Part shown: in pieces, positions 1-11,659 of the stretch
Layout of the letters: each line of letters opens with the position of its first letter
How positions within the stretch are numbered: the first letter of the stretch is position 1
Source: Flavobacteriaceae bacterium
GTDB taxonomy: Bacteria > Bacteroidota > Bacteroidia > Flavobacteriales > Flavobacteriaceae
DNA length: 64,000 nucleotides
Reading direction: 5' to 3'
Assembly (NCBI GenBank): GCA_013214065.1
Contig: JABSPK010000006.1
Span: 124,001 to 188,000 of the forward strand
The notes under the pieces: model-generated
What the model was told of the DNA's origin: nothing
Databases searched by the model: none
What the model saw: the letters and a program-made list of their open reading frames with translations, nothing else
Made by a program: the position numbers and the translations under genes

Positions 1-772
1 CCAACAAGGTCGAACACATGACAATGGCCACATTGTTCAAAGTGAAAATCGCGGCACTGGGCCAGCGGTCGTTTTGCAATGCCCGCAACAAGAAGAATAT
101 GGAAAAGTAATTCGGTACCCCCAATGCGATACCTCCCAAAATGTTTTTACCATTGAACTTGAGCGGTTGTTGGACTGCCCTAATCATAATGAACACCAAG
201 CCGGTGCAAGCAGCGGCCGCGAAAACCGTGGCCGAAAATAAGGGAAACTCCGCTTCCGATAAATGCCCTTGCTGAAAATACTTGATGGCCGTATCGATCG
301 CACCAGATCCCAAAAAGACCAAAACGGGCAAGACGAGGGTCGCTTTTGAAAAGGTGGGACTACCTTCTTTGACGGAAGCGAAATAGACGGCTGCCAAGGC
401 CATAAGAATACCGCAGACCTTGAAGAACGATAGCTGTTCACCATAAATGAAAACCCCGAACAAAACCGGGAGCACCAGCGACATTTTGGTGGCAACGGAG
501 GCAACGGAAACACCCGCCTGTTGGGAAGTTTTCGCCATGATATTGAATACCAAGATGAACAATACCCCAAGCCCCAAAGTACCTAGAAACCATGACGAAT
601 CCGTGATGCCGTCGAAGGGGATGGGTGCTGCATAGAACAAGACTCCCGTCAAACAGGCCACCATGTAATTGACGATTATGGCATATAGGGTTTGGATGCG
701 ATATACCTCGAACAATTTAAAAATGACGAAAATCAGGCTGGAACAAAGGACGCTGAGCGCTAAATCAAACAT
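1..772 (-). CDS. EamA/DMT-superfamily permease, 3' end outside window
   Basis: Reading leftwards from an ATG at 772 the frame stays open to base 1, giving 257 codons of a very hydrophobic protein. It starts MFDLALSVLCSSLIFVIF and shows about eight membrane helices so far, each roughly 20 residues with short loops, the layout of the 10-helix EamA/drug-metabolite transporters. A motif around residues 92-112 (A-S-V-A-T-K-M-S-L-V-L-P with a GE after the helix) matches the mid-protein repeat boundary of that family. The substrate cannot be told. The start overlaps the end of the upstream HAD gene by 8 nt, so the two are probably co-transcribed behind ribD. The gene is incomplete only because the window ends. 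Confidence 0.75.
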   Translation of the reverse strand, partial: MFDLALSVLCSSLIFVIFKLFEVYRIQTLYAIIVNYMVACLTGVLFYAAPIPFDGITDSSWFLGTLGLGVLFILVFNIMAKTSQQAGVSVASVATKMSLVLPVLFGVFIYGEQLSFFKVCGILMALAAVYFASVKEGSPTFSKATLVLPVLVFLGSGAIDTAIKYFQQGHLSEAEFPLFSATVFAAAACTGLVFIMIRAVQQPLKFNGKNILGGIALGVPNYFSIFFLLRALQNDRWPSAAIFTLNNVAIVMCSTLL

Positions 773-1373
773 CGAACCGCGCTTTAAGTTGGGTGACCTC
801 TTCCTGTCCTACTTGAAGGTTCCACACCTGCAGGCCCAATTGCGAAGCCGTGTCCGTATTGTCTTTCGAATCATCAATGAACAGGGTTTCCTGCACCTCG
901 AGCTGTTGCTCTTGCACAACGAATTCGAATATCTCGGCATCGGGTTTGCGCATGCCCATCTCATAGGAGAGGTAGAAAAATTCGAAACAATTCTTAAAGC
1001 GCTCGAATTTTGCCCTACCCATACGTTCTTTGACGCATTCGATATGGATGTCATTGGTATTGCTCAACAAAAACAGCCGATGTTGCCCGGCTTCGGCCAA
1101 GTCCACTATAAAATCGAGGCGATGATCCGGAAAGTCCTTTAAAATGGAGTTCCAGCCCGTAATCAGTTCCTCTTTGGTGGCGTTGGGGAAAAATCCATGC
1201 ATGCGCTCTAAGAACACCGCTGTTGATACCAAACCTTTTTCATAGGTATTGAACAAGTCCTGTTGGGCTGCCGTGGGGCTATCATACCCAAAATGCTTTA
1301 GCATGCGCAACGTTGCCGGTTTGTCTAAATCGATGAATATATCACCGAAATCAAAGATGATGTTCCTGATCAT
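765..1373 (-). CDS. HAD-superfamily (subfamily IA, YihX-like) phosphatase
   Basis: 202 residues, full length for small HAD-IA phosphatases. Motif I is FDFGDIFIDLD near the N-terminus: the nucleophile Asp is present, but the usual second Asp of DxD is Gly, as in the YihX/glucose-1-phosphatase branch. Motif II is LLSNTND (about residues 102-108), motif III the Lys in GMRKPD, and motif IV IDDSKDN near residue 165. The expected role is Mg-dependent hydrolysis of a small sugar phosphate or nucleotide in the cytoplasm; the substrate is inferred only from family. It overlaps ribD by 23 nt at its 5' end and the permease by 8 nt at its 3' end, so it is translationally linked with both. A role in the dephosphorylation step of riboflavin synthesis is conceivable from position but unproven. 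Confidence 0.8.
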   Translation of the reverse strand: MIRNIIFDFGDIFIDLDKPATLRMLKHFGYDSPTAAQQDLFNTYEKGLVSTAVFLERMHGFFPNATKEELITGWNSILKDFPDHRLDFIVDLAEAGQHRLFLLSNTNDIHIECVKERMGRAKFERFKNCFEFFYLSYEMGMRKPDAEIFEFVVQEQQLEVQETLFIDDSKDNTDTASQLGLQVWNLQVGQEEVTQLKARFDV

Positions 1374-2415
1374 TGGTCAATACGGTTAGTCGGTCTTGTT
1401 TTAAGTCCGTTTCTACATGTACGGACCCTATAATTTTTGGGGAAGGCTTCCCGGAATGGAAAAGCACCGGACCCCTGAAAATCCGGGCTTCATCCCATAA
1501 ACCAAGCGAAAGGAAACTTTGAAGCGTACTTGCCCCGCCTTCTACGATGAGGCTATGCAGTTCCAGTTTCCAAAGTTCGGTACAAAGGTTGGGTATGAAT
1601 TCCGAATCGAAAGCCATTTTTTTGAATTGGGTACGGTCTGTCGAACGATCGGTTTGTTTTTCGGTGAAGATCAACGTACGGACTGAATCATCGAAAATAT
1701 GTGATGCCGTCGGCACCCGTAACTGGCGGTCTAAACCGATTCGAACGGGCGATTGCCCAGCTACATTGCGTACATCGAGCTTTGGGTCGTCATCGATTAA
1801 GGTCTGGGTACCCACCAAGATGGCTTGTTCTTCATGCCGCCATTGGTGCACCCATTGCCGAGACAAACTATTGGTAATCCAAATCGGGCGACGTTCCGTG
1901 TCCTTAAGGTTGCGATCGGGCACCAGAAAACCATCTTGGCTTTCGGCCCATTTTAGGATGATATAAGGACGTCTTTTTTCAAAAGCCGTCAGAAACCGCC
2001 TGTGGTGCCAACGGCATGCGTTCTCCATTACCCCGACGACGACCTCGACGCCGGCTTTCCGGAGTTTCTCGATACCGCGACCCGCGACTTTTGGGTTGGG
2101 GTCTTGTAGCCCGATGACCACTTTACCGACCCCTTTGTCGATGATCATATCGCTACATGGCGGGGTTTTTCCGAAATGGGAACAGGGTTCCAAGGTCACA
2201 TATAAGGTGGCTTCCTTCAAAATCGAAGTATCGGTCACACTGCGAATAGCATTGACTTCGGCATGCGGCCCTCCATGGGCACTGGTATAGCCTTCCCCGA
2301 TGATACGATCCCGGTGAACGATACAGCAGCCCACCATCGGATTCGGCGCTGCCGAACCAAGGGCATTTTTACCCAATTCGATGGCCCGGAGCATGTATTT
2401 ATCGTGTATCTTCAC
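1351..2415 (-). CDS. ribD: Bifunctional deaminase/reductase of riboflavin synthesis
   Basis: 354 residues from a GTG at 2415. The N-terminal deaminase domain has the zinc site H51-A-E53 plus C78 and C87 in the PCSH...PPC pattern. The C-terminal half is the NADPH-dependent 5-amino-6-(5-phosphoribosylamino)uracil reductase domain. It carries out the second and third steps of FMN synthesis from GTP. The start is chosen because TACTTTTA at 2420-2427 (read on the minus strand) with a TTG 21 bases further up forms a Bacteroidota promoter ending 4 nt before this GTG; starts further upstream would lie inside the promoter. A later ATG at 2394 would cut into the first helix. It is divergent from the GNAT gene with only 37 nt between starts. 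No FMN riboswitch is visible. Confidence 0.93.
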   Translation of the reverse strand: MKIHDKYMLRAIELGKNALGSAAPNPMVGCCIVHRDRIIGEGYTSAHGGPHAEVNAIRSVTDTSILKEATLYVTLEPCSHFGKTPPCSDMIIDKGVGKVVIGLQDPNPKVAGRGIEKLRKAGVEVVVGVMENACRWHHRRFLTAFEKRRPYIILKWAESQDGFLVPDRNLKDTERRPIWITNSLSRQWVHQWRHEEQAILVGTQTLIDDDPKLDVRNVAGQSPVRIGLDRQLRVPTASHIFDDSVRTLIFTEKQTDRSTDRTQFKKMAFDSEFIPNLCTELWKLELHSLIVEGGASTLQSFLSLGLWDEARIFRGPVLFHSGKPSPKIIGSVHVETDLKQDRLTVLTNDQEHHL

Positions 2416-2451
2416 TCTGTAAAAGTAGTACTTAAAAACCCAATACGACAA
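2413..2451 (-). promoter_or_regulatory. ribD promoter directly on the start codon
   Basis: On the minus strand: TTG (2451-2449), 21 bases, TACTTTTA (2427-2420; consensus TAnnTTTG with A for the final G), four bases, then GTG 2415-2413. The expected transcription start falls on or next to the GTG. Confidence 0.55.
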
Positions 2452-2452
2452 G

Positions 2453-2929
2453 GTGGACATCCGAACTATACAACCCGCCGACAATGAACAAGTTGCCACC
2501 TTGATCCGCTCCATTTTGGAAGCCATGGGGGTGCCCAAGATCGGCACGGCTTATGCCGACGCCGCTTTGGATGATATGGCAATGGCTTATTCGGTACCCA
2601 GTAGCGTTTTCTATGTCGTTGAAGATCACGAGGAGATCGTTGCTTGCGCCGGAATCGCCCCGTTGACCGGTCATGACGGTTCGCTCTGTGAATTGCAGAA
2701 AATGTATGTTGATCCAAAAGCCCGCGGACAGGGTTTGGCGACGACACTATTACGGAAGTGCATGCAGCAGGCCGTGGTTTTGGGCTTTACGGGGTGTTAT
2801 CTAGAGACCCTTCCTAACATGGAACCGGCGCAAAGGATGTATCGAAAGATGGGGTTCTCTTATCTCGAAACCCCCTTGGGGAAAACAGGGCACGACGCTT
2901 GTTCGGTACGTATGCTGAAAACCTTTTGA
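2453..2929 (+). CDS. GNAT-family N-acetyltransferase
   Basis: 158 residues from GTG 2453 (MDIRTIQPAD), the full length of a single GNAT fold. The acetyl-CoA-binding motif A is clear at about residues 84-102 (YVDPKARGQGLATTLLRKC, with the RGQGLA pyrophosphate loop). A terminal stretch LETLPNMEPAQRMYRKMGF is typical of the motif B region. The acceptor substrate is unknown. It shares its final base with the first ATG of prmC (TGATG at 2927-2931). A role in modifying a protein or amino acid together with PrmC is only a guess. Confidence 0.85.
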   Translation: MDIRTIQPADNEQVATLIRSILEAMGVPKIGTAYADAALDDMAMAYSVPSSVFYVVEDHEEIVACAGIAPLTGHDGSLCELQKMYVDPKARGQGLATTLLRKCMQQAVVLGFTGCYLETLPNMEPAQRMYRKMGFSYLETPLGKTGHDACSVRMLKTF

Positions 2930-3792
2930 TGATGTTATTGCGCGAGGTCAAGACCGTTTTCCTTTCTGAGTTACAAGCGATACTTCCAGATGAAGAAATC
3001 CAATCGTTTTTTCAATTGACGGTAGAACACCTATTCGGCTATGAACGTTTTATTTTGGCACTTCGCCCTGATTTGGCCGTTTCCAATGACGAACTCAAAC
3101 AACTTTTTGGGGTTTTAGATCGACTGAAACGTAACGAACCGATTCAATATATTTTAGGGGTCACCGAATTTATGGGGTACGATATCAAGGTCGATGCCCG
3201 TGTCCTTATTCCACGACCTGAAACCGAAGAGTTGGTGCATTGGATCCTTGAAACCTATGCAGAACGGAAAGCCGAGCCCTTGCGCATCTTGGATATCGGA
3301 ACAGGCAGCGGTTGTATCGCGATTGCCTTGGCCCATGCGTTGCCCAGTGCTAGGGTGTTCGCCCTGGATCGTTCCGAAGATGCTTTGGAAGTCGCACGTG
3401 CCAACGCCAAGAGCCACCAACTTGATATCACCTTCCTATCCCAAGATATCCTAGCCCCATTTGAAAGTACCGAGAGCTTTGATCTGATCGTTTCAAACCC
3501 ACCCTATGTTCGGGAGTCCGAAAAAAAGGAAATGGCCGACAATGTGTTGGAATTCGAGCCGAAACAGGCTTTATACGTCCCGGATGCCGAACCGTTGTTG
3601 TTCTATGACGCCATCACCCGATTCGCAAGGCAGCGACTGGCCCCTGAAGGTCATTTGTTTTTTGAGATCAATCAATATCTCGGGCAGGAGACCGAATCGA
3701 TATTGTTGGAAAACGGCTTCGAAAGCGTGGTATTGAAAACCGATATTTTTGGTAATTTTCGCATGTTGAAAGGATGTATGACCAAATCGTGA
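2929..3792 (+). CDS. prmC: Release factor glutamine N5-methyltransferase
   Basis: 287 residues. It methylates the Gln of the GGQ motif in peptide chain release factors, using S-adenosylmethionine. The N-terminal helical substrate-recognition domain (residues 1-90) is followed by a Rossmann methyltransferase domain with motif I LDIGTGSGCIAIALA at about 121-135 and the family-defining catalytic NPPY at 190-193. The length agrees with PrmC/HemK (about 280). The start is set at ATG 2929, overlapping the GNAT stop by one base; the open frame continues further upstream inside the GNAT gene but that extension is not family-like. The LOG-family gene follows after 3 nt. Confidence 0.95.
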   Translation: MMLLREVKTVFLSELQAILPDEEIQSFFQLTVEHLFGYERFILALRPDLAVSNDELKQLFGVLDRLKRNEPIQYILGVTEFMGYDIKVDARVLIPRPETEELVHWILETYAERKAEPLRILDIGTGSGCIAIALAHALPSARVFALDRSEDALEVARANAKSHQLDITFLSQDILAPFESTESFDLIVSNPPYVRESEKKEMADNVLEFEPKQALYVPDAEPLLFYDAITRFARQRLAPEGHLFFEINQYLGQETESILLENGFESVVLKTDIFGNFRMLKGCMTKS

Positions 3793-3795
3793 TCG

Positions 3796-7383
<3,588 letters not shown>

Positions 7384-7419
7384 GTGGCCTAATTTAGAAA
7401 ATCTTGCGATGTTCTCGGC

Positions 7420-7962
7420 TTAGTGCTCGAATTTTGACCAATCCGGTCGCTTGCGTTTCATAATATATACCCCGAAACCCATCATAATGAAAATCGACAC
7501 CCCGACCAAACCAAAGAAAATCGGCAAAATCGTTCTGTCTTTGATGACAAGGGGAGGGATCCGAGTCAAGATCTCAGCAAGGAAAGCCCCGTAAAGCCCA
7601 ACGACCGACCAATACATGAAGTTATAGTGCAAGGCAATATACCCTTTAGGCCGTTTTCGTAGCACGGGCACCATGCCGGCCAATAGCGTCACCGAGCTTA
7701 GTATGGAAAAGGCATGGAAGATCCCAAAGCCACCGAACAAGTTGTACATGAAGAAAGAAGTGGCCAACATGACGACCATGGAGAAACTGTAGGCATAGCC
7801 AAGTTGTTTATGTCGCCTATCACCTTTTCGGGTAGCGAGTACCCAAGTGCCGAGCACCAAGGCCAAACTAGCAGCAATGGTATGTACCAAACCCGTGGTA
7901 TCGCTGATCAAATGTTCAAAAGCCATATGTTGCGGTTTTGTTGGGATGAAAATAGTGGACAT
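7420..7962 (-). CDS. DUF2306-like integral membrane protein
   Basis: About 180 residues with five predicted membrane helices: GLVHTIAASLALVLGTWVL, YSFSMVVMLATSFFMYNLFG, FHAFSILSSVTLLAGMVP, YWSVVGLYGAFLAEIL and ILPIFFGLVGVSIFIMMGFG. An RKGDRRHKQLGYAY loop after helix 1 is characteristic of DUF2306. No catalytic motif is obvious. Two ATG starts are possible: 7962 (MSTIFIPTK) and 7926 (MAFEHLIS), the latter just before helix 1; I cannot decide between them. Same strand as, and 36 nt upstream of, the DUF3089 gene. Confidence 0.7.
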   Translation of the reverse strand: MSTIFIPTKPQHMAFEHLISDTTGLVHTIAASLALVLGTWVLATRKGDRRHKQLGYAYSFSMVVMLATSFFMYNLFGGFGIFHAFSILSSVTLLAGMVPVLRKRPKGYIALHYNFMYWSVVGLYGAFLAEILTRIPPLVIKDRTILPIFFGLVGVSIFIMMGFGVYIMKRKRPDWSKFEH

Positions 7963-7992
7963 CAAGGTCCGGAACCAAAAACAAAGACCGAA

Positions 7993-8031
7993 TTGTTGGA
8001 ATCAATGACCGAACCGTAATTTTGGCATATG
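7993..8031 (+). promoter_or_regulatory. Promoter ending 4 nt before a start codon
   Basis: TTG at 7993-7995 (and again 7996-7998), then TAATTTTG at 8017-8024, four bases, ATG 8029. This is an exact TAnnTTTG match with 18-21 nt spacing, placed so that the mRNA should begin at or beside the ATG. Confidence 0.65.
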
Positions 8032-8334
8032 GATACCCCACGCAGTTTTTCGGCTTTTGAAACCAGTTTAAAACGGGACCGGCCACCCCATGATTGGCCT
8101 TTGGAGCTAAAATCGCTTTGGTTTGATGCCAAAGCGGATTGGCCGAGCGCCCATCGTTTGGTCGATCAAGAGGTCGGTTCAATGGCGATGGCCATCCATG
8201 CCTACTTGCACCGCAAGGAAGGGGATGCCATGAACGCTGCTTACTGGTATCGTCGGGCAGGGCGATCGACGCCGGAACTTTCTTTAGCTGAAGAACACCG
8301 ATTATTGGTCAATGAAATGATCGCACTTCAATAA
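8029..8334 (+). CDS. Small conserved hypothetical protein
   Basis: 101 residues, soluble, no signal peptide. It is rich in Trp and His, with DWPLELKSLWFDAKADW and HAYLHRKEGDAMNAAYWYRRAGR; the latter resembles one helical repeat (tetratricopeptide or SEL1-like) found in short uncharacterised proteins. I do not recognise a named family. It has its own promoter just before the ATG. Divergent from the DUF2306-like gene and convergent with the metallophosphatase gene. Confidence 0.7.
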   Translation: MDTPRSFSAFETSLKRDRPPHDWPLELKSLWFDAKADWPSAHRLVDQEVGSMAMAIHAYLHRKEGDAMNAAYWYRRAGRSTPELSLAEEHRLLVNEMIALQ

Positions 8335-8374
8335 AGGCAATACCGTGATCGGAGCAATACAAAGGATTGGGTGG

Positions 8375-9289
8375 TCAAACCGTGATCTTCACCGCATCCG
8401 TACCGGTTTTGGCGCCATTTTCAAAGAAGAAATCGATGCGTCCAAGATTGATTCCATAACAACCGACTTGATTGACCAGCACCGAATCGCCATTGCGGTT
8501 GGTATGAATCGAAGGGCGCTCTAAAAAGGTATGGGTATGGCCACCGATGATCACATCGGTATGCGCGGTTTTGGTGGCCAAGGTGACGTCATCCGGTTTA
8601 TTCGGGTTCCCTCGGTAATCATAACCCAAATGGGAAAGACAAATCACCAAATCACATGATTCGGATTCTTTCAAATGCTTTTCGGTATCGATAGCGATTT
8701 CATAAGGGTCCAAATAGCGGGTTTCTTTGCTCAATCGTTGTGGGACGAGTCCTGAAAGTTGAATGCCAAGACCATAGACCCCGATCTTGATGCCTTGGCG
8801 CATGAAGATTTTGTAGGGGTGCACGATACCGTCCAAGACCGTGTTTGAAAAATCGTAATTGGCCGAGAGCAAATCGAAGGTCGCATGGGGTACTTGGGCC
8901 AACAGGCCGTCGATCCCATTGTCAAAGTCGTGGTTTCCTATGGTGGCCGCATCGTACTTTAATTTACTCATCAGCTTGAATTCCAATTCACCCCCATAGA
9001 AATTGAAATAGGGGGTTCCTTGAAAGATGTCTCCGGCATCGAGCAATAAGGTGTTCGGATTTTCTTGTCTGATCTTGGCGACCAATGTGGCCCTTCTTGC
9101 CAAACCGCCCAAATTCGCGAACCTTGAATGGTCGCTAGGAAAAGGATCGATATGGCTGTGCACGTCATTGGTGTGCAAAATGGTTATCCGTTGCTGCGAA
9201 GGTCCGGCACACGCCTGCATGGCAACACCGTTGACTCCTAAAAATGCGGTTCCGGCCGCGGCCTTCTTTAAAAAATGTCTTCGTTCCAT
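8375..9289 (-). CDS. Exported metallophosphatase, catalytic half of a split 5'-nucleotidase
   Basis: 304 residues from ATG 9289. It opens with a twin-arginine-type signal (MERRHFLKKAAAGTAFLG), then the calcineurin-like metal sites: ILHTNDVHSH, DAGDIFQG, GNHDFD, a late HLGYD and GGHTHTF. These are the two-metal ligands of UshA/YfkN-type 5'-nucleotidases. The substrate-binding C-terminal domain is missing here and is encoded by the gene immediately upstream (gap of one base). The probable role is to strip phosphate from nucleotides or similar esters outside the cytoplasm. An in-frame start at 9316 would overlap the upstream gene and put residues before the RR signal, so 9289 is preferred. Confidence 0.88.
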   Translation of the reverse strand: MERRHFLKKAAAGTAFLGVNGVAMQACAGPSQQRITILHTNDVHSHIDPFPSDHSRFANLGGLARRATLVAKIRQENPNTLLLDAGDIFQGTPYFNFYGGELEFKLMSKLKYDAATIGNHDFDNGIDGLLAQVPHATFDLLSANYDFSNTVLDGIVHPYKIFMRQGIKIGVYGLGIQLSGLVPQRLSKETRYLDPYEIAIDTEKHLKESESCDLVICLSHLGYDYRGNPNKPDDVTLATKTAHTDVIIGGHTHTFLERPSIHTNRNGDSVLVNQVGCYGINLGRIDFFFENGAKTGTDAVKITV

Positions 9290-9290
9290 A

Positions 9291-10061
9291 TTAACGCAGT
9301 TGGATGAACCGATCATCGACTTCGGCGATGAGGGTGTCCACTTTCTTGAAATAATCGATCATGGCGTTGCGCAACAGATAATCCGTAGCGTGCACGGAAT
9401 CCTTTTGTTTGAAAAAACCGATTCGTTCGCCACCTTGGATGAGATAATCCGTACTGGCTACGTAATAGGTGCGATTGGGATCCAAGGGCTTCCCTTTGAT
9501 TTTTAGGGATCCCACCGTGCCATCTGCTTGGAGTTGCAATTGCATGCCTGAAATGGGATGCGCCCGTTTTGAACGGGATAAAAATCCTACCAATTCCAAT
9601 ACGGCGTCCCCAGACATTTCCGCCACCTCAATAAAATTTTCAAAGGGCATCAATTGATAGGCGGTACGCGCATTCACCTTGCCCTTCGAAACAATAGACC
9701 GAATGCCGCCATGGTTCAAGACCACAAAATCGATGGCATGACCCGTTCTGGCTTCAAATACCGGACTGGCCTGGATGTCTACGATATCGGCCATGAGGTT
9801 TCCGATGCTGCTGTTCAAGTCCCCATCATCCTTAGTCAAGGGTTTTGGGGCATAGGCCAACGTACTGTCGAGAATGGTGTTGATGCGGTTGCGGAACGGA
9901 GCGACCATGGCATCAATACTTTCCGTTGCCGTAATGGTGGAATCAATGCTGATTTGGTTACCCGTAACCTCGGACAACTGTTTTTTATCGGCACCCACAC
10001 AGGAGGACAAAACGAGTATTGTTATAAATAAAACAATTTGTTTGTTTTTTAAAAAGACCAT
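9291..10061 (-). CDS. 5'-nucleotidase C-terminal domain lipoprotein
   Basis: 256 residues. The signal peptide ends with lipobox LSSC (cysteine about residue 21). The body is the 5_nucleotid_C domain: NLMADIVD, FVVLNHGGIRS, the segment LMPFENFIEV, and YYVASTDYLIQGG near the end. In the family this domain holds the nucleobase-stacking residues. It lies directly upstream of the metallophosphatase gene, so the usual N-to-C domain order is reversed at gene level. Together they should give one working periplasmic or surface nucleotidase. Confidence 0.88.
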   Translation of the reverse strand: MVFLKNKQIVLFITILVLSSCVGADKKQLSEVTGNQISIDSTITATESIDAMVAPFRNRINTILDSTLAYAPKPLTKDDGDLNSSIGNLMADIVDIQASPVFEARTGHAIDFVVLNHGGIRSIVSKGKVNARTAYQLMPFENFIEVAEMSGDAVLELVGFLSRSKRAHPISGMQLQLQADGTVGSLKIKGKPLDPNRTYYVASTDYLIQGGERIGFFKQKDSVHATDYLLRNAMIDYFKKVDTLIAEVDDRFIQLR

Positions 10062-10098
10062 GACGCCTAACTTCGTATTCTAATGGAGTGATATTAAT

Positions 10099-10106
10099 TA
10101 CATTTG
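10099..10106 (+). promoter_or_regulatory. -7 element TACATTTG
   Basis: Exact TAnnTTTG match, 18 nt before the ATG at 10125. No good TTG at the right distance, so only the -7 part is claimed. Confidence 0.45.
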
Positions 10107-10124
10107 TAAAAATGCACAATTAAT

Positions 10125-10658
10125 ATGGTATTCAAAGCCATTCAGGATAAATTTAAAGTAAAATCGGGTCTTAAGTTTTTAGAGGACGAACTCGCGAAGC
10201 CGAGAGACACCAGAACCGGAAAAAAAGGAATCCATTCCTTGGGCTGTATCATTGATTTGGATCAGTTCGAGACCCCGGATGCCTTTTATGAATTGCGACA
10301 GGAGCTATCGTTACGGCCCAATGCGATCCAATTGATCGGTTATCACAAGAACCACGACAAGAATTCACCGTTTGCCGTGCAATTTTATACCGATCGTGAC
10401 TTGGGTTGGAACGGGTCGATAGAGAATGGCTATGTCGCTGAATTCACAGGAAGGGAATATGACGTGTTGATCAGTTATTACGCCCAGAATCGATTGCTGT
10501 TGCATTTGTTGACAGCCAAGACCAAAGCGAGGATCAAGGTCGGTTTCGGTGCCGTTGATGCCAAGTTCAACGATTTGATCATGAACATGCCGATCAGTGA
10601 TTTTACTTCGTTTAAGCAAGAATTGAAAAAGTATTTGAAAATTTTGAACGAGATATGA
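10125..10658 (+). CDS. Conserved flavobacterial protein, possibly DUF6913
   Basis: 177 residues, soluble, no signal. It has a basic N-terminus followed by GCIIDLDQFETPDAFYELRQEL, then ISYYAQNRLLLHLLTAKTKARIKVG. The size and location before dapA resemble the flavobacterial DUF6913 family; I hold that name loosely. Function unknown. Its stop overlaps the dapA start (ATGA 10655-10658), so the two are translationally coupled. A link to lysine or diaminopimelate synthesis is suggested only by position. Confidence 0.7.
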   Translation: MVFKAIQDKFKVKSGLKFLEDELAKPRDTRTGKKGIHSLGCIIDLDQFETPDAFYELRQELSLRPNAIQLIGYHKNHDKNSPFAVQFYTDRDLGWNGSIENGYVAEFTGREYDVLISYYAQNRLLLHLLTAKTKARIKVGFGAVDAKFNDLIMNMPISDFTSFKQELKKYLKILNEI

Positions 10659-11554
10659 GTACGACCCAGAAGTTGGTAGGAACCGGAGTGGCCCTAGTCA
10701 CCCCATTCGATGCAAATGGATCGATCGATGTATCGGCACTGCAGGCCTTGGTCGAACATGTGCTGGATGGTGGCGTTGATTATTTGGTAGCCCTGGGTAC
10801 AACGGCCGAATCCGTAACCCTGACCGCAGAAGAGAAATGCTTGGTCATGCAGACGATTTCACTGGTCAATGCCGGACGATTGCCTTTGGTCGTAGGGGTA
10901 GGGGGTAACAACACCCACGCTGTGGTTAAAGAACTGCAATCTATGGATATCATGGATTACGAGTTCATTTTATCGGTATCCCCATGCTATAACAAACCGA
11001 CCCAGGAGGGGATTTACCGTCATTTCCGGGAATTGTCTTTGCATTCACCCTTACCGATCATTCTCTATAACGTTCCTTCGCGCACGGGTAGCAACATGCT
11101 ACCCGAAACGACATTGAGGTTGGCCCGTGATTTCGAAAATATCGTTGCTATCAAGGAAGCCTGCGCCGATTCGCTACAGATTGATGGGATTTTACAACAT
11201 AAGCCCGATGGGTTCTTGGTGATTTCGGGAGATGATTTCACAGCCTTACCCACTGTTTTGGCCGGTGGTTCAGGGGTCATCTCGGTTTTGGGCCAGGCGT
11301 TGCCCGATGCCTTTTCGAACATGATCGATCTTGCCTTGCGGGGTGAATCCGAACCGGCCTATGCCATCCATCAATCGCTGTTGAACGGAATGCACTTGGC
11401 TTTTGAAGAGGGCAACCCTGCCGGAGTGAAGGCTTTTTTGGCACAACTCGGTATAGGCGGTCTTCAAGTACGCTTGCCCTTGGTTGCGGCCAGTAAGGAA
11501 CTGACCCAACGGATCGGTAGTTTTCTAGGCACCTTACAGCAAGTTGGGGCGTAG
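10655..11554 (+). CDS. dapA: 4-hydroxy-tetrahydrodipicolinate synthase
   Basis: 299 residues, a class I aldolase TIM barrel. It condenses pyruvate with aspartate semialdehyde, the first committed step towards diaminopimelate and lysine. The Schiff-base lysine is K167 (VAIKEA); T49/T50 (LGTTAES), Y138 (ILYNVPSRTG) and R143 complete the site. The usual PYYN motif reads PCYNKP, keeping the catalytic second Tyr. Length is standard. It starts inside the stop of the preceding gene. Confidence 0.95.
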   Translation: MSTTQKLVGTGVALVTPFDANGSIDVSALQALVEHVLDGGVDYLVALGTTAESVTLTAEEKCLVMQTISLVNAGRLPLVVGVGGNNTHAVVKELQSMDIMDYEFILSVSPCYNKPTQEGIYRHFRELSLHSPLPIILYNVPSRTGSNMLPETTLRLARDFENIVAIKEACADSLQIDGILQHKPDGFLVISGDDFTALPTVLAGGSGVISVLGQALPDAFSNMIDLALRGESEPAYAIHQSLLNGMHLAFEEGNPAGVKAFLAQLGIGGLQVRLPLVAASKELTQRIGSFLGTLQQVGA

Positions 11555-11584
11555 ACGTTAAAACTTAGCTAAAGCTCGCTACAA

Positions 11585-11606
11585 GCCCTAGATTGGGGCG
11601 TTTTTA
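11585..11606 (+). terminator. Weak terminator after dapA
   Basis: GCCC-TAGATTG-GGGC hairpin at 11585-11599 followed by GTTTTT. The stem is only 4 bp of G-C pairs, but it is correctly placed between dapA and the bamD promoter. Confidence 0.4.
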
Positions 11607-11644
11607 TCATTTAATTTACATTTTTAAAATCCGGTGATAATCAC

Positions 11645-11659
11645 TAATTTTGCAAAATG
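11645..11659 (+). promoter_or_regulatory. bamD -7 element abutting the start codon
   Basis: TAATTTTG at 11645-11652, four bases, ATG 11657. Exact -7 consensus; the -33 TTG is not evident. The transcript should start around the first ATG, so BamD is translated from a leaderless message or from the second ATG at 11669. Confidence 0.6.

Noticed and set aside
1351-1373. Possible assembly error at the ribD/HAD overlap
   Set aside because: A 23-nt overlap of two complete family-length proteins in different frames is normal for coupled genes.
8375-10061. Frameshifted single 5'-nucleotidase gene
   Set aside because: The domains are in the order C then N, each with its own export signal, so one frameshift or sequencing error could not produce it.
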